Below, piece after piece: positions 5,446 through 7,285 of a DNA stretch of 7,285 bases (positions are counted from its first letter, which is position 1; every line of letters starts with the position of its first letter). The position numbers were made by a program, and so were the translations under genes. This DNA is from Cytophagales bacterium. Its GTDB lineage: Bacteria > Bacteroidota > Bacteroidia > Cytophagales > 172606-1. The notes under the pieces were generated by a model that saw nothing but the letters and a program-made list of their open reading frames with translations, was not told the DNA's origin and did not search any database. The DNA is taken from NCBI GenBank assembly GCA_025455595.1, contig JALOMD010000387.1, forward strand, positions 1 through 7,285, given 5' to 3'.

Positions 5446-5521
5446 CGTGGCATGACCCGGCACAACCATTCGCGGGAGGCAACGCCTCAGTCATCCCGAC
5501 AGGTCGGGACAGGTTGCCACG
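5446..5521. repeat. Cluster of mutually exclusive stem-loops
   Basis: CGTGGCA (5446-5452) can pair with TGCCACG (5515-5521). GGCAAC (5478-5483) can instead pair with GTTGCC (5513-5518), which shares the same right-hand bases. Inside lie GAGGC/GCCTC (5476-5480 and 5484-5488) and CCCGAC/GTCGGG (5495-5500 and 5503-5508). This could be folded DNA, a transcript structure in the glgB leader, or simply palindrome-rich spacer. Confidence 0.45.
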
Positions 5522-5530
5522 ACAACGCAG

Positions 5531-5557
5531 CGTTTTGGGTAAAAATTGCCCAAAACG
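5531..5557. repeat. 27-bp palindromic repeat, copy F
   Basis: CGTTTTGGGT (5531-5540), spacer AAAAATT, GCCCAAAACG (5548-5557). It matches copy A at 25 of 27 positions in the same orientation. One arm change leaves a T opposite G, a wobble pair in RNA. It lies about 150 bp upstream of glgB. Confidence 0.85.
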
Positions 5558-5587
5558 GCTCACTTTTCCGTATTCTCAAATCCACAT

Positions 5588-5659
5588 TGGCTTCGCCGAA
5601 TCTTCGATTTCCGAATTGTCTATATTTGGCAATCGCGATTTGACAATCGGGCGAAGCCA
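5588..5659. repeat. Inverted repeat upstream of glgB
   Basis: TGGCTTCGCC (5588-5597) and GGCGAAGCCA (5650-5659) are perfect 10-bp complements 52 bp apart. The interior is partly symmetrical too, with AATTGTC (5614-5620) against GACAAT (5642-5647) and the 10-bp palindrome AATCGCGATT (5631-5640). It encloses the candidate -7 box of glgB. It could be a miniature element or a regulatory hairpin. Confidence 0.5.
5621..5628 (+). promoter_or_regulatory. Possible -7 box for glgB
   Basis: TATATTTG fits the Bacteroidota TAnnTTTG consensus exactly, about 80 nt before the glgB start. No TTG lies at the expected distance for a -33 element (about 5596-5602), so only half of the promoter is supported. Confidence 0.35.
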
Positions 5660-5709
5660 TACAAGTCCTGAATTCGTAACTCTTAACCTCGAATCGAACG
5701 CATCGCAAC

Positions 5710-7285
<1,576 letters not shown>

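Larger units (their letters stand above)
5211..5709. other. About 500-bp gene-free gap made of small repeats
   Basis: No gene is supported here; the open frames have no coding character. In order it holds a GTCGTAA heptamer array (5215-5249), a 22-nt perfect palindrome (5300-5321), an interrupted 27-bp palindrome (5361-5412), a cluster of alternative stems (5446-5521), an intact 27-bp palindrome (5531-5557), a long imperfect inverted repeat (5588-5659) and a possible -7 box (5621-5628) before glgB. Confidence 0.7.

Noticed and set aside
5290..5643. Plus-strand 117-codon frame in the repeat-rich gap
   Set aside because: It crosses four palindromes, has no domain and poor coding character; the overlapping minus-strand frames (5162-5563, 5257-5469) are no better.

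Overview
The window looks like chromosomal DNA from a fairly GC-rich member of the Bacteroidota (inference). The genes lack strong Shine-Dalgarno sequences. TAnnTTTG-type -7 boxes occur upstream of some of them. The hybrid histidine kinase, DUF72 protein and GlgB all resemble Bacteroidota versions as I recall them. No rRNA, tRNA, CRISPR array, transposase or phage gene is visible.

Layout. Positions 1-196 hold no gene I can support, but carry two copies of a 27-bp palindrome and a strong 13-bp terminator hairpin. A small hypothetical gene lies on the minus strand (197-505). A regulatory-looking gap follows, then a small HNH-family zinc protein (835-1119) and a large membrane-bound hybrid histidine kinase (1217-4132). 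A repeat-filled gap (4133-4320) leads to a DUF72/YecE-like gene whose 5' end is frameshifted (4321-5210). A second repeat-filled gap of about 500 bp (5211-5709) precedes glgB, the glycogen branching enzyme, which runs off the right edge (5710-7285+).

The genes do not form one obvious pathway. HNH and kinase share a strand with a 97-bp gap and could be co-transcribed. DUF72 and glgB each sit behind repeat-rich gaps and are probably independent units. The kinase is an orphan hybrid: six predicted membrane helices, two PAS domains, HisKA, HATPase_c, a receiver, and a C-terminal helical tail that resembles an HPt domain without its histidine. No response regulator with an output domain is in the window.

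The most unusual content is between the genes. A 27-bp palindrome (arms CGTTTTGGGC and GCCCAAAACG around 7 nt) occurs six times in varying states of decay. One copy is split by a 25-bp segment that is itself a hairpin. Two copies between the kinase and DUF72 are flanked or continued by 7-bp tandem repeats (CGTTTNN or its complement NNAAACG), which build a long inverted structure. A different 7-bp repeat (GTCGTAA type) follows DUF72. Together with several further palindromes in 5300-5660, this looks like a layered set of small dispersed repeats. I cannot tell from one window whether they are mobile, regulatory or structural.
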